Shown here: piece by piece, positions 21,656 through 33,471 of the stretch | How positions within the stretch are numbered: position 1 is the stretch's first letter | Layout: each line of letters opens with the position of its first letter | From: Panulirus ornatus | Taxonomy: Eukaryota; Arthropoda; Malacostraca; Decapoda; Palinuridae | Direction of reading: 5' to 3' | Length of the DNA stretch: 64,000 bases | NCBI RefSeq assembly: GCF_036320965.1 | Contig: NC_092250.1 | Span: forward strand, 18,578,117-18,642,116 | Position numbers and translations under genes: made by a program | Notes under the pieces: model-generated | Database searches by the model: none | What the model was told of the DNA's origin: nothing | Seen by the model: the letters and a program-made list of their open reading frames with translations, nothing else

Positions 21656-21888
21656 GTTAAGATCCTTGCTCCAGACCACAGCCGTTCATCCTTCAGGGTA
21701 GGATGATATATCCTTCGGCCTCGCTGGCGGCCGTGGTAACGAGGGTGGGGGAGTCATGCCTTAGGGGCGTGGTAGGAGCGGCGGGGGGCTCACTCCCGTC
21801 CAGCTGGTCCTGAAGTGTTCCGGGATTCCTTCTCTCCAACTGTGAAGGCTCTGTAGCCACGAACACAGTCCTCACCACGACGATGTAA
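21656..21888. repeat. Dispersed ~240-bp repeat, copy 2
   Basis: Same orientation as copy 1 and without the GT tract. Identity is high in the middle (GGCGGCCGTGGTAACGAGG) and falls at both edges. No target-site duplication was recognised. The minus strand is open for 61 codons ending in the shared region. Confidence 0.7.
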
Positions 21889-21899
21889 ACTGCCCGTTA

Positions 21900-22150
21900 T
21901 ACTGGTGCCTAGCACCCAGCCATCCGTGTACCGTTGGCCTGGTACCTAGCACCCAGCCTTTTGTGTACCGTTGGACTGGTACCTAGCACCCAGCCTTCTG
22001 TGTACCGTTGGCCTATTACCTAGCACCCAGTCATCCGTGTACCGTTGGCCTGGTACCTAGCACCCAGCCATCCGTGTACCGTTGGCCTATTACCTAGCAC
22101 CCAGCCTTCTGTTGTATTTGGGCCTTTTATCTAGCACCCAGCCTTCTGTT
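21900..22150. repeat. 37-bp tandem repeat, 7 copies
   Basis: The unit includes CCTAGCACCCAGCCTTCTGT plus GTACCGTTGGCCTGGTA. The CCATCC / CCTTCT alternatives recur in an alternating way. The last two copies diverge (GTTGTATTTGGGCC). Confidence 0.92.
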
Positions 22151-22435
22151 ATACAAGTTTATTTGTTTTTATTGTTGTAATGGCATTTGTCATCATCTGT
22201 TTACTTTTTTGTTGTTTGTTAATGGGTGAAATGTGTTTATCATTGACGGCATTAATACACATAGATACTGTTTCTTCAGAATACATTATCTTTAAGATAC
22301 TGTATCTTTCGTATGTCGTACCTGTTATATACTGTATCCTCCGTAAACTCCTTAGAGCAATAATGTTGGCAGGTTGCTTGAATGTGCACAATGAGCACCC
22401 TTACCCATTCTCCCAAGTGGGTAAGTCAGCCTGGG

Positions 22436-22490
22436 AGGTCAGCTTGACCTGGGGTTCAAAGCTTATCTCACATAAGCTTTAGGTCAGCAG
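22436..22490. other. Short perfect hairpin with flanking TGACCT/AGGTCA
   Basis: AAAGCTTAT (22458-22466) and ATAAGCTTT (22472-22480) are perfect complements around CTCAC. They are flanked by CTTGACCT on the left and AGGTCAGC on the right. Confidence 0.6.
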
Positions 22491-22508
22491 CTTATTCAGC
22501 GCCTTGTG

Positions 22509-22594
22509 ACTTTATCCAATTATACACCTATTAGTTACTTTATCCAATTATACACCTATTAGTTACTTTATCCAATTATACACCTATTAGTTAT
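22509..22594. repeat. 28-bp tandem repeat, 3 copies
   Basis: CCAATTATACACCTATTAGT plus TACTTTAT is repeated three times, almost identical. Confidence 0.92.
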
Positions 22595-22859
22595 TGGTAT
22601 AATTAGTTGATGTTACTGATTTTAACTAATTACATCCCTTTGTTAAGATGTTTCGTTAATTATCCTGTAATGAAAAACATAATTGAATATCTCAATGATA
22701 ACACGTTGCTTGGTGTATTTCCAGCATCTGTAGATCATGCAGTGAGTGTTGTAGGGTTTGATTCATGACTGTGTTGTCTCAATGTATTCTGATCGTCTGT
22801 CCTCACCCTCGTATGTATTGCTTGTCCTGTACGCAGATGTAGAATATCATATATGCGAG

Positions 22860-24312
<1,453 letters not shown>

Positions 24313-24393
<81 letters not shown>
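24313..24393. repeat. (TA)n microsatellite
   Basis: About 40 TA units at the truncated 5' boundary of the LINE. Confidence 0.95.
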
Positions 24394-24397
<4 letters not shown>

Positions 24398-24815
24398 ATG
24401 TATTACGTTAGCGGAACCTGCATGAACAGAATGGAGATAGAAATCCCATTAATATTTCCTTCTCCTCTGAAGGTAGCGACCATGATAGATGAAATTATTG
24501 GCCATGAAGCCAGACACCCAAATTATAGAGCTGGGAATTGCTGATTGATAATTTGAAGACGTGCAGCGGCTTCACACCGGGGGAAATACCTGTTTGAACC
24601 CCCAAAAACAGAAACGACGCAAAAAGATTCGAAGTCTGGACATGGACTTGTTGTGGGTGGGCGTGTGGGGTTAGAGGCGTACATTGGGGGAAGGGGTGGG
24701 GGATCGTGGGCGGAGGCGTGGGGCGTGGGCGTGGGCGATAGGGTTGAGCGCGGCTGCATCATGATGTCATCTTCGTAGAGACAAATCCACGCCATTAACC
24801 ATATGACGCCAGGGA
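24394..24815. other. No gene seen; G-rich toward the right
   Basis: Unique sequence with a G-rich block 24650-24745 (GGGTGGGCGTGTGGGG and many further G runs) that could form a G-quadruplex. No frame or element end is supported. Confidence 0.5.
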
Positions 24816-25785
24816 ACAGCTTGGGTAGGATGGCTCACTGTCCTGACGCCTTGGGTAGGATGGCTCACTGTCCTGAAGCCTTGGGTAGGATGGCTCACTG
24901 TCTTGAAGCCTTGGGTAGGATGGCTCACTGTCCTGAAGCCTTGGGTAGGATGGCTCACTGTCCTGAAGCCTTGGGTAGGATGGCTCACTGTCCTGAAGCC
25001 TTGGGTAGGATGGCTCACTGTCTTGAAGCCTTGGGTAGGATGGCTCACTGTCTTGAAGCCTTGGGTAGGATGGCTCACTGTCCTGAAGCCTTGGGTAGGA
25101 TGGCTCACTGTCCTGAAGCCTTGGGTAGGATGGCTCACTGTCCTGAAGCCTTGGGTAGGATGGCTCACTGTCCTGAAGCCTTGGGTAGGATGGCTCACTG
25201 TCTTGAAGCCTTGGGTAGGATGGCTCACTGTCCTGAAGCCTTGGGTAGGATGGCTCACTGTCCTGAAGCCTTGGGTAGGATGGCTCACTGTCCTGAAGCC
25301 TTGGGTAGGATGGCTCACTGTCCTGAAGCCTTGGGTAGGATGGCTCACTGTCTTGAAGCCTTGGGTAGGATGGCTCACTGTCCTGAAGCCTTGGGTAGGA
25401 TGGCTCACTGTCTTGAAGCCTTGGGTAGGATGGCTCACTGTCCTGAAGCCTTGGGTAGGATGGCTCACTGTTCTGAAGCCTTGGGTAGGATGGCTCACTG
25501 TCCTGAAGCCTTGGGTAGGATGGCTCACTGTCCTGAAGCCTTGGGTAGGATGGCTCACTGTTTTGAAGCCTTGGGTAGGATAGCTCACTGTCCTGAAGCC
25601 TTGGGTAGGATGGCTCACTGTCCTGAAGCCTTGGGTAGGATGGCTCACTGTCCTGAAGCCTTGGGTAGGATGGCTCACTGTCTTGAAGCCTTGGGTAGGA
25701 TGGCTCACTGTCCTGAAGCCTTGGGTAGGATGGCTCACTGTCTTGAAGCCTTGGGTAGGATGGCTCACTGTCCTGAAGCCTTGGG
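24816..25785. repeat. 30-bp minisatellite, about 32 units
   Basis: The unit is CCTTGGGTAGGATGGCTCAC plus TGTCCTGAAG. The array is exactly 30-bp periodic. The main variant is TCC/TCT in TGTCCTGAAG, which occurs irregularly along the array, with rare others (GATAGC at about 25580, TTTTGAAG at 25561, GACGCC in the first unit). Because 30 is a multiple of three, both strands are open for over 300 codons. The variants are non-synonymous in the forward 10-residue repeat (Pro/Leu), which argues against selection on a protein. Confidence 0.97.
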
Positions 25786-26461
25786 GATAGTGTTGAGGAT
25801 AGGGTTAGAAGACCGGCATGGGGTTATCCCTGTCCTTGTTATAGTGAGGTTGTGGTTATAGTGAGGTTGTGGTTTTAGTTAGGTTGTGGTTATAGTTTTT
25901 TATCTCTCGTCTGCAGATGGAAGCTTCGGGTACAGTTCAATTTTTTACCGGGTGAAAGTCACAGCGACCTCGTGAACGTCCTGTGGTCAGGATTCGTGTC
26001 CTTGACATGGCTAAAGAGGCAGGAGTCCTACGGCCCAGCCCCGCGCGCCGTCCTTGGCTAAACCAGGTTCCTGAGGCTGACCGCGAAGGATAGACAGGGG
26101 GGGGAGGGTAATGGGGTGATGGGGAAGGGTGGTGTTATGGTTTAACATGACGTAGTTTGGTTTATGTCCGGCCCGTGGTTAAAGGGTTTATTGAGAAGAG
26201 AGGGTTAGTAAGTTGGTGTCGGGTAGCCAGTCACTTGAAAGGTCAGCTAGTAGACGAATTTTCTTTTTTATATATATATGAAAAGGAAGTAGAGTTCACC
26301 CACGTTGTAGGTCGCGCTGGCCACCGTGGAGCGTGTATTTAGAGAGTTGTAGAGGCCCAGATGATGTGGTTGTGAGGTACATACCATGGGGTAGTGCTCA
26401 TGAGCGGTCGAGGGAGTAGAGAGGTCAAGCTCAAGTACATCCTCGACCGTGAAGTACTTAC

Positions 26462-26605
26462 CGAAGTGTTTGGTGCTGGACGCGGCCGGCTGAGGCGCGT
26501 CATTTGGTTCTTCCCGTACCGCCCGTTGCGCTACCGCCCGCGGGGGACGGGTTGGAGCGCGCGCGGTAAAAGGCCGCTCCTTCAACCCAGGGGACAAAAC
26601 AGTGA
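26462..26605 (-). other. Candidate first exon in a CpG-rich patch
   Basis: On the minus strand, ...CCAAACACTTCG is followed by GTAAGT (plus-strand ACTTAC at 26456-26461), a consensus 5' splice site. The preceding 140 bases are rich in CpG and have an open frame (KERPFTARAPTRPPRAVAQR...PAASSTKHF). No 3' splice site is apparent upstream, so it would be a first exon near a CpG-rich start. No domain is recognised. Confidence 0.25.
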
Positions 26606-26621
26606 GACGCGTGTGTGGGAG

Positions 26622-26671
26622 GGGGCGGGCAATCTCGAGGGGGCGGGCAATCTCGAGGGGGCGGGCAATCT
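26622..26671. repeat. 18-bp tandem repeat, 3 copies
   Basis: GAGGGGGCGGGCAATCTC is repeated three times. GGGGGCGGGC matches an Sp1-type GC box in each unit. Confidence 0.9.
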
Positions 26672-26904
26672 CCCCAGTATTGTGAGGATTTAAGTACAGG
26701 TGTGTGTCTCTGTGTGTTCTACCTGGCGACACGCCAGCACTAAGGTGATACCGGGGTCTTCCCTCATACACCGTGTGTCATATTTTCTATACAAAGTGGC
26801 TTCACTCCTTCATGTTCCCGCGAAAGAATATAGCTTCATTTGCGTTGGGCGAGGGTTGTAACAGCGCCAGTATAGTCAGTTGAGCCCAGGAGGGCCGTAG
26901 TGAG

Positions 26905-26907
<3 letters not shown>

Positions 26908-26991
<84 letters not shown>
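26908..26991. repeat. (TA)n microsatellite
   Basis: About 41 TA units running into a short CA tract. Unlike the other three TA tracts, no mobile element end was recognised beside it. Confidence 0.95.
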
Positions 26992-27003
<12 letters not shown>

Positions 27004-27108
27004 GTGCGTGCCACATCACGGTTTGTTTGTGTACATTTAGATTTCCTATATGTTGCCAGGATTGACTTGTTTATTGCTTGCAGTCAAGGAGGAGGATTCC
27101 TGTAAGGG

Positions 27109-27133
27109 GTAAGGTCAAAGGTGAAGGTCAGCG
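27109..27133 (+). promoter_or_regulatory. Stand-alone nuclear-receptor-like half-site cluster
   Basis: AGGTCA-A-AGGTGA at 27112-27124 (DR1 with one mismatch) is followed directly by AGGTCA (27125-27130). It resembles the DR1 in the palindromic family, but no flanking 21-bp units are visible. Any binding is inference. Confidence 0.3.
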
Positions 27134-27186
27134 TGGTGCCGGCAGGCAGGCAGGCCCCCCCCCCTGCCGTCATTAGTCTGTTTCAA

Positions 27187-27632
27187 GATGATAGATCCTC
27201 CCCTGAACTCTGGGGGTTTGATAGATCCTCCCCTGAACTCTGGGGAATTGATAGATCCTCCCCAGAGCTCTGGGGGGGTTGATAGATCCTCCCCTGAGCT
27301 CTGGGGGGGTTGATAGATCCTCCCCAGAACTCTGGGGGGTTGATAGATCCTCCCCTGAGCTCTGGGGGGGTTGATAGATCCTCCCCAGAACTCTGGGGGG
27401 TTGATAGATCCTCCCCTGAGCTCTGGGGGGGTTGATAGATCCTCCCCTGAACTCTGGAGGGTTGATAGATTCTCCCCAGAACTCTGGGGAGTTGATAGAT
27501 CCTCCCCTGAGCTCTGGGGGGTTGATAGATCCTCCCCTGATCTCTGGGGGGTTGATAGATCCTCCCCTGAGCTCTGGGGGGTTGATAGATCCTCCCCTGA
27601 TCTCGGGGGGGTTGATAGATCCTCCCCCTCAT
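27187..27632. repeat. ~30-31-bp G-rich tandem repeat, about 15 copies
   Basis: GATAGATCCTCCCCTGAGCT plus CTGGGGGGTT is repeated, with G runs from four to seven and GAGCT/GAACT/GATCT variants. The runs of G make it slippage-prone and quadruplex-prone. Confidence 0.94.
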
Positions 27633-28045
27633 CAAGGGCTGTGGAGGAGGGTCGCTCTCAGGCAAAGCACCGTGTCCACGTGCACCTTTTAAGACCCTGG
27701 CTCAGTCCCGGGTGTCCGCATCCTCACGTACACACTGTGACGGTTACGGGCGTCACGCCCAGGATACGCATGCGTGACCTGTCGTGGGTGGAGCTCCTCG
27801 CAACTCCACCCTCCACCCACGCCACCACAATCACCACCACCACCTCTCTCTCTCTCCTGCTCCTCCTCTAACCTGCCTCCTTCGTCACTCTCTACCCCTA
27901 CCTTACTGCCCCTGTGTACGTCCCAACCCCCCTCCACCCCCTCTGTCCCCTGCCGTCAAGGGGAAGTTCTTTATGTCTGCAACATAATTATGAAGGTTTT
28001 TTTATGTATATAGAAATTGTTGTGTAATTAGCGAGGAGTTTTATT

Positions 28046-28049
<4 letters not shown>
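27633..28049. other. No gene seen; C-rich unique DNA
   Basis: C-rich unique sequence (CCACCACAATCACC, CCTCCACCCC). Open frames are proline/histidine-rich composition effects. Confidence 0.5.

Positions 28050-28100
<51 letters not shown>
28050..28100. repeat. (GT)n microsatellite
   Basis: About 25 GT units, about 60 bases upstream of the recursive-splice-like site. Confidence 0.95.
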
Positions 28101-28102
<2 letters not shown>

Positions 28103-28130
28103 TGTATAAGATGTTTACGTATTCTTCCTC

Positions 28131-28170
28131 TCGCATTAATGGTCATTTCTCTTTCTTTCCAGGTAAGGAG
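28131..28170 (+). other. Recursive-splice-like site (AG|GTAAG)
   Basis: A pyrimidine tract (TTTCTCTTTCTTTCC, 28146-28160) ends in AG at 28161-28162, immediately followed by GTAAGG. GCATTAAT just upstream is a possible branch point. Abutting 3' and 5' splice sites are the hallmark of ratchet points (zero-length exons) in long Drosophila introns. Alternatively it starts a small noncoding exon ending at GAG|GTAGGC (28219/28220), as all three frames of those 57 bases contain stops. Confidence 0.4.
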
Positions 28171-28860
28171 CGCGGCTGAAGGGGTCTCTCACCCGTGTTA
28201 AACACCAGACCACGCCAGAGGTAGGCCCGTGTTGTTCACGTATTGAGGATACTGTCCCGTGCGGGTACACAGTGAAGGTGACTAGGCCTAGCTGATCGTC
28301 CTAAAGTGGCTTTCCCTAGTGGCTCCTGGTGCCAGAGGCCATCATACACTGCTGTGTTGTTACACAGTCCCTGTGTACACGTAGTGAAGTGTTGCGGGTG
28401 GCTGTTAGATTCGTCAGGTGCCCAAGTGTTCTCGTCATAAAATTCATCTTTTATGAGAAAGTTGATACGATTTTCCCATCGATGTTAATGTACACCTTTT
28501 TTGTGTGTGAGTGTATGAAAGCGCGTGTATGTTGGTAAGGTGTGTGTGTTCTCATGTGGATTTAGGAAGGGAAGGGGATGGGACGAACGGATTATTTTGT
28601 TGTTTTAATAGGAGAAAGTTATAGGAGTGAGGTAGCAGCAACCTTACATAGAATGCGTCGTGAGGAAGTTGTGGTTGTGTATGGGTTGTATGGAGGAGTT
28701 GCGAATGGTATGGAGTGGTTAAGCGGTGGCAAGAGTGAGGGAGTGGTTTTGGATAGACGTGGGAGCGCTTCAAGGCTGTGTTATGTCATCATGACTGTGG
28801 GATGTTTTTGTAGAGAGAGGGTGAGGGTTGAAGGGTAATCATGGAGTACCACCAAAACAT
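28171..28860. other. No gene seen; unique DNA
   Basis: Includes a minus-strand open stretch (28552-28773) and plus-strand stretch (28578-28838) without recognised domains. Nothing here exceeds chance. Confidence 0.5.
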
Positions 28861-28867
28861 GGCTGGC

Positions 28868-29030
28868 ATTATCGTGAGGTCAAGTTAAGCTACCATAAGG
28901 TCAGGTGTTATATGTACATGATTTCATGAGGTAAAGTTAAGGTAAAGTTGCCATAAGGTCAGGTGTTATATGTACATGGTGTCATGAGGTAAAGTTACCA
29001 TAAGGTTAGGTGTTATATGTAGATGATGCT
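28868..29030. repeat. ~60-bp tandem repeat, 3 copies
   Basis: ACCATAAGGTCAGGTGTTAT plus ATGTACATGATTTCATGAGG is repeated, with an inserted AAGGTAAAGTT in the second unit. Confidence 0.8.
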
Positions 29031-29263
29031 TCGATGAGTGAGTGGGTCACAAGGTTGCATGATGGACACCCTGTTCTTCCTCTGACTTTGTGAAACATTC
29101 CCGTTTTTGTGGTAGGTTTAAACAGGTAAGAAATGAGAGCATCTAAGATGAATAACTTCCGCTGTATACCTGGAATTTGAACAGATGATGAATAATGATG
29201 CAAAAATGCTGGTGGACGTGAAAATATGAATCGGAAATATAAGCATGGACTTAAACCTGACAT

Positions 29264-29266
<3 letters not shown>

Positions 29267-29324
<58 letters not shown>

Positions 29325-29334
29325 GAGAGAGAGA
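29267..29334. repeat. (GA)n microsatellite
   Basis: About 34 GA units with one GTGA interruption near 29321. Confidence 0.95.
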
Positions 29335-29399
29335 TGTGATTTTAGAGAGAGATGTGGTTGTTGTGGTAGTATGGTTGTGGTGGTTGGTTGTTCAAGAAG

Positions 29400-30285
29400 G
29401 TGAGCGGTCGTATGGTTGAGGGTTACGAGAAAGAACACACACCGCGGAGGATGGGAGATGATGCCTTCAGTAGACGAAGGAATTTGAACCTGTCTAGCGA
29501 TGGATGGCTTGTTGTGTGTGTGTGTGTGTGTGTGTGTACGTACGTATTTATGATCGGTTCAGTTTATGCATGTCACGTTCGCATGCGTGCGCTTGCACAC
29601 ACGCACGCAGGCATGCACTTGACCTTGAAAACCAGTGCTTTTATAATCCAGTCACCTCAGCGATCGAGTGTGCTTGTTGGTCCCAATTACCGCTATCTGT
29701 CTCACAATTTGATATATTCCTATTTAAATTAAGCGTTATCTTGGCAAGTGACTCATTGGTGTATAATTTGCCTGGTATTAAAACCTTCCCCTGAAACACA
29801 TCTTCTAATTATCTTCCTCATACGACTCGTAATTAATATGATTATACGACGACTTTTTCTATTTCCTTTTCCGGGGGAGGGGAAAATAATTGTCTTGGGT
29901 AATTAAGCTTTAATTGGATTGCAAAATTAGTATTCAGGTTTTTGCGATGCCCGGAGGAGGCCTTGGTTGCGATCGCTGGGCACAATCTCTTCCTACAGGG
30001 AATTGGAATCCTTATGTGGCCTGGTGTCGATGAAACAAAATTAGATACGGCCCTGTGAAGTGAAGGAGGCACTCAGAGCAGCTTGATGTATTCGTTACTG
30101 TCGTCTATAGTGGTAGCAGACTCCGCCGACCATGTCTTCGCGCGGGTACCATGGCTTCGTGACGTGTAGGATGCTGTGTGTAGGGATGAACATATCCCGG
30201 AGTTGGGTAAGGCGTGCTGTAGGGTAGACTCCCGCCTCTTCTGTCTATCCGTGGGGATAGAGACACCCGGTACGGATGGATGGTT
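29400..30285. other. No gene seen; unique DNA
   Basis: A short GT run lies at 29515-29537. No long frame, element end or period was identified. Confidence 0.5.
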
Positions 30286-30289
30286 GTAT

Positions 30290-30375
30290 GCCAGCCCAGT
30301 CCTTGAGGGTCAGGTCAAGGGTCAGGCCATCATGTCCAAAGGCCGTGCCTTCAGGCTCAAGGATCGTCGTAATGT
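30290..30375. mobile_element. Palindromic element core, partial copy
   Basis: The core half GGGTCAGGTCAAGGGTCAGG includes AGGTCA-A-GGGTCA at 30312-30324, a one-mismatch DR1. It is followed by decayed right-hand units (CCAAAGGCCGTGCCTTCAGG, CTCAAGGATCGTCG). No left array. Confidence 0.5.
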
Positions 30376-30489
30376 ATATGTTCAAAACCTACAGAGAACA
30401 GGATTGTATTGTCAGGAGTTTTAAGGTGGTAAGGAAAGGTACCAGTAGCCACCTGTACAAGGGGGTGGATAAAGTCTGGACTTCCTGGT

Positions 30490-30660
30490 GAAGGACCTGG
30501 TAAGAGCTGTCCCTAGTATGTATAAGCAGTGCCAGGTATTTCCTGTATTATAAGGTTGGGAAGAAGAGTATGGCCTTGATGAGGGACCAGGTTGAATGTT
30601 AACCCTAGTAAGCAGAGCCAGGTATTTCCTATAGTCGAAGGGTTGAGGAAGTTTGGTTCT
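30490..30660. repeat. ~100-bp duplication, diverged
   Basis: CTAGTA...AAGCAG-GCCAGGTATTTCCT (about 30510-30543) recurs at about 30605-30632, with GGACC(A/T)GG upstream of both. Confidence 0.6.
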
Positions 30661-31055
30661 TTGAGAAACCGTGTAGACAGCTGTTCCTGGTACTTGTAGT
30701 TACAAGGTATTTTGTCACAGGTATGCCTGGTGCGTGCGTATATCTTCTCCAGTCTCCCAAAGAACTGGTAAATAAGTTAGTACAACACATTTGGATATCT
30801 GTATTTTATTCTTCGTGATTACCTCTCATTATAATAACTTATTATATCACGTTCATGTCTCTCTACTTAACCCATCTTTTACTTGTATCTTTCTCTTCCC
30901 AACTTGCCGCCCACCGTCTTCTCCCTTGATATCCTCCCCTTGGTGACCTAAGCTCCCCCTCTCCGTTACCCATCTTCACCAGGGGTAATTGCGCGTTGCA
31001 TGTGACATCATAGTCTGGGACTGTCGATGCCACAGTAGTGTGAGTTGGTACTGCT

Positions 31056-31057
<2 letters not shown>
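30661..31057. other. No gene seen; unique DNA
   Basis: A/T-rich then C-rich unique sequence without a supported gene or repeat. Confidence 0.5.

Positions 31058-31107
<50 letters not shown>
31058..31107. repeat. (GT)n microsatellite
   Basis: About 25 GT units. A loose TAGGGTGTAGCG repeat follows (31118-31200). Confidence 0.95.
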
Positions 31108-31110
<3 letters not shown>

Positions 31111-31344
31111 GAAAGGTGCTAGAGTGTAGCGGAGGTGGGAATATGTGGTGTAGCGAGTTGCTAGGGTGTAGCGAGGCACTAGGGTATAGGAGGGTGTAGG
31201 ATGTGTGTGTGTGTGTGTGGAGGTGCAGGATGACGCCTTGGGTGTAGGAAGGGTGTATATAGAATGTAGCGGAACGCTGATTAAGACACAGCTGTTCCAT
31301 ACCCCTCTCATGTTATAACCAAACCAGCTGCACCCGTCACTTTG

Positions 31345-31347
<3 letters not shown>

Positions 31348-31378
<31 letters not shown>
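31348..31378. repeat. (CA)n microsatellite
   Basis: About 15 CA units. Confidence 0.95.
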
Positions 31379-31379
<1 letters not shown>

Positions 31380-31529
31380 CATATCGTCGTCATCTCTAGT
31401 TATGTAGCCAGCCGCCACGCCCGGGTCACACCTACGCCCACGCCCTGCTACGGTTGTGGCTCCCCAGCGCGGCTCACCCAGCATTAGGAAGGTACAGTAG
31501 ATGTAGACTGCGGGGAGGGTCAGAACAAT

Positions 31530-31835
31530 GGAGGTTAGCTTACAGTGGGTGTAGACGGTACAGCGATACAGTGAATACAGACGATACAGTGGTGGGAGAC
31601 AGCACTGTATGTGGACGGTACAATTAGTACATACGACACGATGGATGTAGGCGGTACAGTGGAGGTGAACGGTACGGCGGTACAGTAAGTATAGACGATA
31701 CAGCGATGGGGAGGTTGCATAGTAGCTGTATGTCGCCGATACAGTGGGTTTAAACGGTACGGTGGATGATGACGGTACGTGGTGGGTTTATACGGTACGA
31801 TGTATATAGAGGGTACAGTGGAGTGTAGATGGTAC
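31530..31835. repeat. Degenerate ~20-bp repeat
   Basis: GTAGACGGTACAGTGG-like phrases recur about fifteen times with heavy divergence (GATACAGTG, GGTACAATT, GGTACGGTGG). They share GACGGTAC with the palindromic family, but the rest differs, so kinship is unproven. Confidence 0.6.
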
Positions 31836-32637
31836 ATATGATGCATGTTTGTACTGAGCTGTTACGTCAGTACTTTGCTCTTCATGCTGTTCGTTTATCA
31901 TTGTTTATACCACCGTGGCGGCAGTTCGAGATCGGTTGACCATACTCGCCCACCCCTGCACAAGAAATGCTTTATGTGAGTCGTAATAGCATAGTAGATC
32001 TTCATAGCAGCTGTGTAGATGACATGATATGGGTGGTCGTAGTTTATATCGTACGTCCGCCATGGGTGTGGCTTCTTCCCGGCCGGACCGGATCTTGCTG
32101 CCAGTGGTCGTTGAAAGTGTCGTACACTTGTGGGTTTCATGGACGTAGTAAGGAACGCGAGGGGGGGGGGGGGGGGTTTCAACGGAAAATGGGATGGCCA
32201 TATAATAAGTTACGTGACAGTGTAACTTTTTCCATTATGCATAAATGAATTAAGGATTTCCGGTTTGATTAGTGTATCTTTCTGGACGTTGACCTCACAT
32301 GATAATGAATAAATGACGTATTTTTTCTCACCCAGGAGATGGGAGAACTCATGAAATAGAAATTATCATGTATTTGATCCAGCAATTTAGATTACACCTT
32401 CGTAGGGAAGCGAAAGATTATATATTAGCCTTGAGTGTCACTGCTTGTCAACCAGAAGCATCAGATAAGGCAGACCTAATGAGGTTCTGTTAATTATATT
32501 AATGTAATGGCTGGGTAGATAGGAAGGGTGTTGATACTGTTGTGACATTAATCAGCTAATGTGATTCTCTTGTTGTCTCTGTGGATGACCTTTTAAGTCA
32601 TTTTTCATACTGGAGATTATTCATTTATGTTTATTAT
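31836..32637. other. No gene seen; unique DNA
   Basis: A G homopolymer of about 16 lies at 32161-32176. Otherwise A/T-rich unique sequence. Confidence 0.5.
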
Positions 32638-32845
32638 ACTTTGTCGCTGTCTCCCGCATTAGTAAGAGAGCGCGAGGAAACAGACGAAAGAATGGCCCAA
32701 CTCGCCCACATACGCATCTATATACATAAACGCCCACATACACATCTATATACATAAACGCCCACACACGCACATGTACATACCTATACATTTCAACGTA
32801 TACATACACAGACATATACATATATACACACGTACATATCGGCGG
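32638..32845 (-). mobile_element. LINE 3' tail, second copy
   Basis: ACTTTGTCGCTGTCTCCCGC at 32638 and AGGAAACAGACGAAAGAATG match the tail of the 23-24 kb LINE in the same orientation. The ACATACACATCTATATAC-like stretch is internally repeated here. No reverse transcriptase sequence is attached, so this is an extremely 5'-truncated copy. Confidence 0.85.
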
Positions 32846-33384
32846 CCGTAGCATTGATTTTATACATCGTGTGTTTCCTTTTTTGTTTTGTTCTGCCGAT
32901 GTTTGATGTAAATTATCCTTCTTGCCACCACAGCCACAGCGCTGTGGGTTATTTTCCTCTACTGATGTTCTCTCCTCAGCACATATGCATCACAGGCCAG
33001 CAAGATTTTTGAGTGGTTTTCGTGCGATTGAAATCTACTTCATAGAATCAGTATGCTCATCCCTGTTTACAATAGGTATATATAGAATAAAAGTGTTTAC
33101 TTGTTTTTATTGAAATGTATTTGTATTGTGTTGTTTCATTGTTTGCCTGTGCAGCAGTTGTTGTTGTCCATGAGCTGAAGCCATGACGCCCACACTCATG
33201 TCAAGATTGGGTATTTTTCTTACCGTCTTAACTGGCTCATGCCAGATCCACTCATGTCGAAAGGGTCGTTTGTGTAACCTTTGAATGCGAATTGGCTTTA
33301 AAGGATCAGGAATAACTGTGAAGTATATATCTAGTGTTTTTGATTGGTCATCACAATACGGGCTGGCAGACATACGTGGTATAG

Positions 33385-33386
<2 letters not shown>
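32846..33386. other. No gene seen; unique DNA
   Basis: A/T-rich unique sequence. The minus-strand open stretch reaching into the CT tract is microsatellite-driven. Confidence 0.5.

Positions 33387-33468
<82 letters not shown>
33387..33468. repeat. (CT)n microsatellite
   Basis: About 41 CT units ending CTGATAGTAG. Confidence 0.95.

Positions 33469-33471
<3 letters not shown>

Noticed and set aside
24803..25861. 352-codon forward and 333-codon reverse reading frames
   Set aside because: Both are products of a 30-bp tandem repeat whose period is a multiple of three; the main variant is non-synonymous and there is no sequence outside the array to make a protein.
31530..31835. An eleventh copy of the palindromic family
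   Set aside because: Shares only the 8-base GACGGTAC; unit, core and inverted arm are absent.
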